In this document: piece after piece, positions 5,835-7,438 of the stretch
Layout of the letters: every line of letters begins with the position of its first letter
Numbering within the stretch: the first letter of the stretch is position 1
DNA from: Verrucomicrobia bacterium GWC2_42_7
Lineage (GTDB): Bacteria; Verrucomicrobiota; Verrucomicrobiia; Opitutales; GWC2-42-7-A
Reading direction: 5' to 3'
Assembly: GCA_001831055.1 (NCBI GenBank)
Contig: MIDO01000082.1
Location: 2,443 to 9,880, forward strand
Length of the DNA: 7,438 nucleotides
The notes under the pieces: generated by a model
Told to the model about the DNA's origin: nothing
Database searches by the model: none
What the model saw: only the letters and a program-made list of their open reading frames with translations
Made by a program: the position numbers and the translations under genes

Positions 5835-6110
5835 TATAGTGAAAGGTATTGACGGCCGAAACGCTTTTGGGGTTCACATCGAAATATGCAACAACCTAAA
5901 TTTATTTGGCAAACAAAATCGTAAGATTTTGATTGTCAAATCATTGGTTTTTCTTGGGAAGGTTGCGGAAGGCATCAGTTCTATTTTTGAGAAGGCGGAC
6001 AAGGGCGAACACGCCCGAGCGTACATACGCACGTAAGGAAGTGTGAGGCCGACGTCCAACACACTCAAAAATTTGAACTCATGCCTTCCGCCGGAAACCC
6101 TCTCTTTTTT
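5835..6110 (-). mobile_element. Diverged P187-related element carrying E copy 3
   Basis: It starts TATAGTGAAAGGTATTGA, close to the arm of copy A. It has a hairpin, 5904-5920/5925-5941, with the same GTAA loop and position as in copy A but different stem bases. It then reads TTCTTGGGAAGGTTGCGGAA like the region before hairpin 1. At that point E copy 3 replaces the small hairpin, after which TTCCGCCGGAAACCC resumes. The far end is not clear and may run into the TATAG of copy C. Confidence 0.55.
5965..6091 (-). repeat. Repeat E, copy 3 (inverted, nested in a P187-like hairpin)
   Basis: The arms 5965-5991 and 6064-6091 are near-perfect inverted repeats beginning GCGGAAGGCAT and ending ATGCCTTCCGC, with two substitutions and a one-base gap. 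The core reads, on the minus strand, CACTTCCTTACGTGCGTATG, matching E1. A GGGCG-AACA-CGCCC hairpin lies inside (about 6003-6016). It is the best-bounded E copy and shows the element sitting inside the stem of another repeat. Confidence 0.75.
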
Positions 6111-6297
6111 TATAGTTAAAAGCAATGAGAATAGATACGCGGAAACCCTTCTTTCTGAAGAAAGAAAGGTTTCCGCACCTTCCTAAGAAACACTTTTAAT
6201 AATCGCATAATCAAAACCTTACGGTTTTTATTATGCGATGGATGGGAAGCCGTCCCAAAACAAAATACTGTATTCATTTTCAATGCGTTTGATTATA
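6111..6297 (+). mobile_element. P187 element, copy C
   Basis: This 187-bp element starts TATAGTTAAAAGCAATGAG and ends CAATGCGTTTGATTATA; 17 of 22 end positions pair. Hairpin 1 is 6139-6176 and hairpin 2 is 6202-6218/6223-6239 with loop TTAC. By eye it differs from the reverse complement of copy A at about ten positions, mainly at the ends and in a stretch around 6241-6257. It has no open frame of interest. Confidence 0.85.
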
Positions 6298-6300
6298 CCT

Positions 6301-6347
6301 CAAAAAGAAGGGTTTCCGCATCTCCATTCTCAATGCATTTAACTATA
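6301..6347 (-). repeat. Truncated P187 fragment, copy D
   Basis: It contains AAAGAAGGGTTTCCGC and TCTCAATGCATTTAACTATA, matching the right-hand third of copy A (1979-2024) with small indels. It lies three bases from copy C and in opposite orientation to it. The rest of the element is missing. A G-hairpin fragment follows, before the recJ stop. Confidence 0.65.
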
Positions 6348-6377
6348 AAAGCAGTTTCCCCCGAGAGGCTTCCACTG

Positions 6378-7438
6378 TCATTTCCAATCGATAATTTCGA
6401 ATTGGATGTCTTCTCGGCCATTCCAGCGATTCCATCCGATTTTGACGGCGAGGTCGACGAGTGAGTCGTCCTGTGGTAATCGATTTTTTAGCTTCCAACC
6501 AATGACGTTGGCCCGGAGATTTTTTTTCAGTTCGAGGGTAAAGCGCACATTCTCGTTACGCTCGCCAAAATATTTCAACTGGGGTAATTTGAATTTTTGC
6601 AATGCAAAAATGGGCTCAGGATTGCTTGTCCCATAAGGTTGTAAAAGGTCTAATTCTTCTAAAAAAGCCCTGTCAATCGTGTTCACATCAAGGCAATGAG
6701 AAATCTCAAGGGTGCACTCGGGCAATTGGCAGTTTAGGCGTTTCCCGACTAAGAATGAGAAGCGTTCTCGGAATGCATCTAGTTTTCCTGGGGCAAGGGA
6801 AATGCCTGCTGCGAGAGGGTGTCCGCCCCAAGATTCTAGTAAATCGGAGCACTCTCCAAGCACTTCCACTAGACTAATTCCCAAAATACTCCGCCCAGAC
6901 CCTTTTGCTAATTCACCTTCGCCTCCTAGCACAATACAGGGACGATTGTATTCTCGAGCTAGACGCCCAGCTACAATTCCAACAACGCCGGGATGCCAAT
7001 CTTTATTAAAAAGGACCAATCCTGGTGCGTTTTTTTGGGTTGATTCTACGATGTTTTCTGCGTCTTTTGCGACGGCACGCTCTATCATTTGCCGTTCGCG
7101 ATTCATCTCATCTAAATAACAAGCAATTTTTCGTGATTCGCCGACGTCTTTGCTTAATAACATCTTAATTGGCAACGATGCATCTGCAAGACGGCCGCTT
7201 GCGTTGATTCGGGGTCCGAGTTTAAAGGCAATGTCTGCAGGAACAACCGTTTGCCCTAGTTTCATCCCACAAACTTTAAATAATTCCTGTAAGCCAACCA
7301 TGTGGGTGGTTCTCAACTGATCTAACCCATACCTGGACATGATCCGATTATCCTTTTCCAAGGGAACAAGATCTGAAATCGTTCCCATGGCAACAAGATC
7401 GAGATGGTCTTTTAAAGAAAATTTAAAGGCTTCTTCGG
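6378..7438 (-). CDS. recJ: Single-stranded-DNA-specific exonuclease RecJ, C-terminal part (start outside window)
   Basis: RecJ is the 5'-3' single-strand exonuclease of recombination and mismatch repair. The reading frame stays open through the window edge, and residues before the ATG at 7388 (KDHLDLVAMGTISDLVPL) are already RecJ sequence, so the true start lies beyond position 7438. About 352 codons are present of a usual 560-580. The DHH core end GPRINASGRL is at 7188-7217. HPGVVGIVAGRL follows, and the DHHA1 signature GGHPLAAG is at 6803-6826. The OB-fold-like C-terminal domain begins around LLQPYGTSNPEPIF and ends FEIIDWK at the TGA. The upstream DHH metal-binding motifs are outside the window. 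The 3' end is close to P187 fragment D and a G fragment; no clear terminator is visible. Confidence 0.95.
   Translation of the reverse strand, partial: EEAFKFSLKDHLDLVAMGTISDLVPLEKDNRIMSRYGLDQLRTTHMVGLQELFKVCGMKLGQTVVPADIAFKLGPRINASGRLADASLPIKMLLSKDVGESRKIACYLDEMNRERQMIERAVAKDAENIVESTQKNAPGLVLFNKDWHPGVVGIVAGRLAREYNRPCIVLGGEGELAKGSGRSILGISLVEVLGECSDLLESWGGHPLAAGISLAPGKLDAFRERFSFLVGKRLNCQLPECTLEISHCLDVNTIDRAFLEELDLLQPYGTSNPEPIFALQKFKLPQLKYFGERNENVRFTLELKKNLRANVIGWKLKNRLPQDDSLVDLAVKIGWNRWNGREDIQFEIIDWK

Noticed and set aside
5839..6125. Open frames of 65 (+) and 83 (-) residues
   Set aside because: Both are translations of the diverged P187 copy and E3; their sequence follows the palindromes.
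6406..7119. Plus-strand open frames of 76, 91 and 135 residues
   Set aside because: They are antisense shadows of the clearly recognisable recJ.

Overview
The window looks like a bacterial chromosome segment of moderate to low G+C with a Gram-negative envelope. DnaX, RecJ, a PBP4-type peptidase, an LptE-like lipoprotein and a CCA-encoding tRNA-Gln are all housekeeping genes. The style of the RecJ, DacB and LptE-like proteins recalls Verrucomicrobia (Opitutae/Puniceicoccales-like) or the wider PVC group. That placement is inferred from remembered family resemblance, not from a search.

Layout: dnaX (+, 51-1511); a 756-bp repeat mosaic (1512-2267); dacB (-, 2268 to about 3761); a 576-bp gap with a repeat fragment, a small hairpin and a complete palindromic element (3762-4337); a small secreted protein of unknown function (-, 4338-4700); a short gap with a terminator-like hairpin; tRNA-Gln(CUG) (-, 4872-4945); an LptE-like lipoprotein gene (+, 5131-5634); a second repeat mosaic (5635-6377); and the 3' part of recJ (-, 6378 to the window edge). 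Gene directions alternate and no operon is evident. DnaX and RecJ serve replication and repair. DacB and the LptE-like protein serve the cell envelope.

The unusual content is between the genes. Nearly all of both large gaps, and much of the third, is built from at least four families of short palindromic elements in both orientations. (1) A 187-bp element, here P187, has TATAGT...ACTATA terminal inverted repeats and two internal hairpins. Copies lie at 1838-2024 (inverted), 4136-4318 and 6111-6297, with diverged or truncated copies at 5835-6110 and 6301-6347. (2) A roughly 174-bp element, here F, has long outer arms and two inner hairpins. It sits exactly at the 3' ends of dnaX and dacB and appears to supply their stop codons. 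(3) A G+C-richer element, here E, has a TACGTACGTATGTACGCT-like core (1743-1829, 5693-5815, and inverted at 5965-6091). (4) A small TTGGGG hairpin, here G, lies at 1681-1723 and 5649-5690. Some paired arms differ between copies yet remain complementary, which suggests the fold is conserved. No transposase is visible, so the elements look non-autonomous.

A second notable point is a run of ten A inside dnaX at the end of the clamp-loader domain III. Loss of one A places a TAG stop immediately after the run, which would give a 376-residue gamma-like product.
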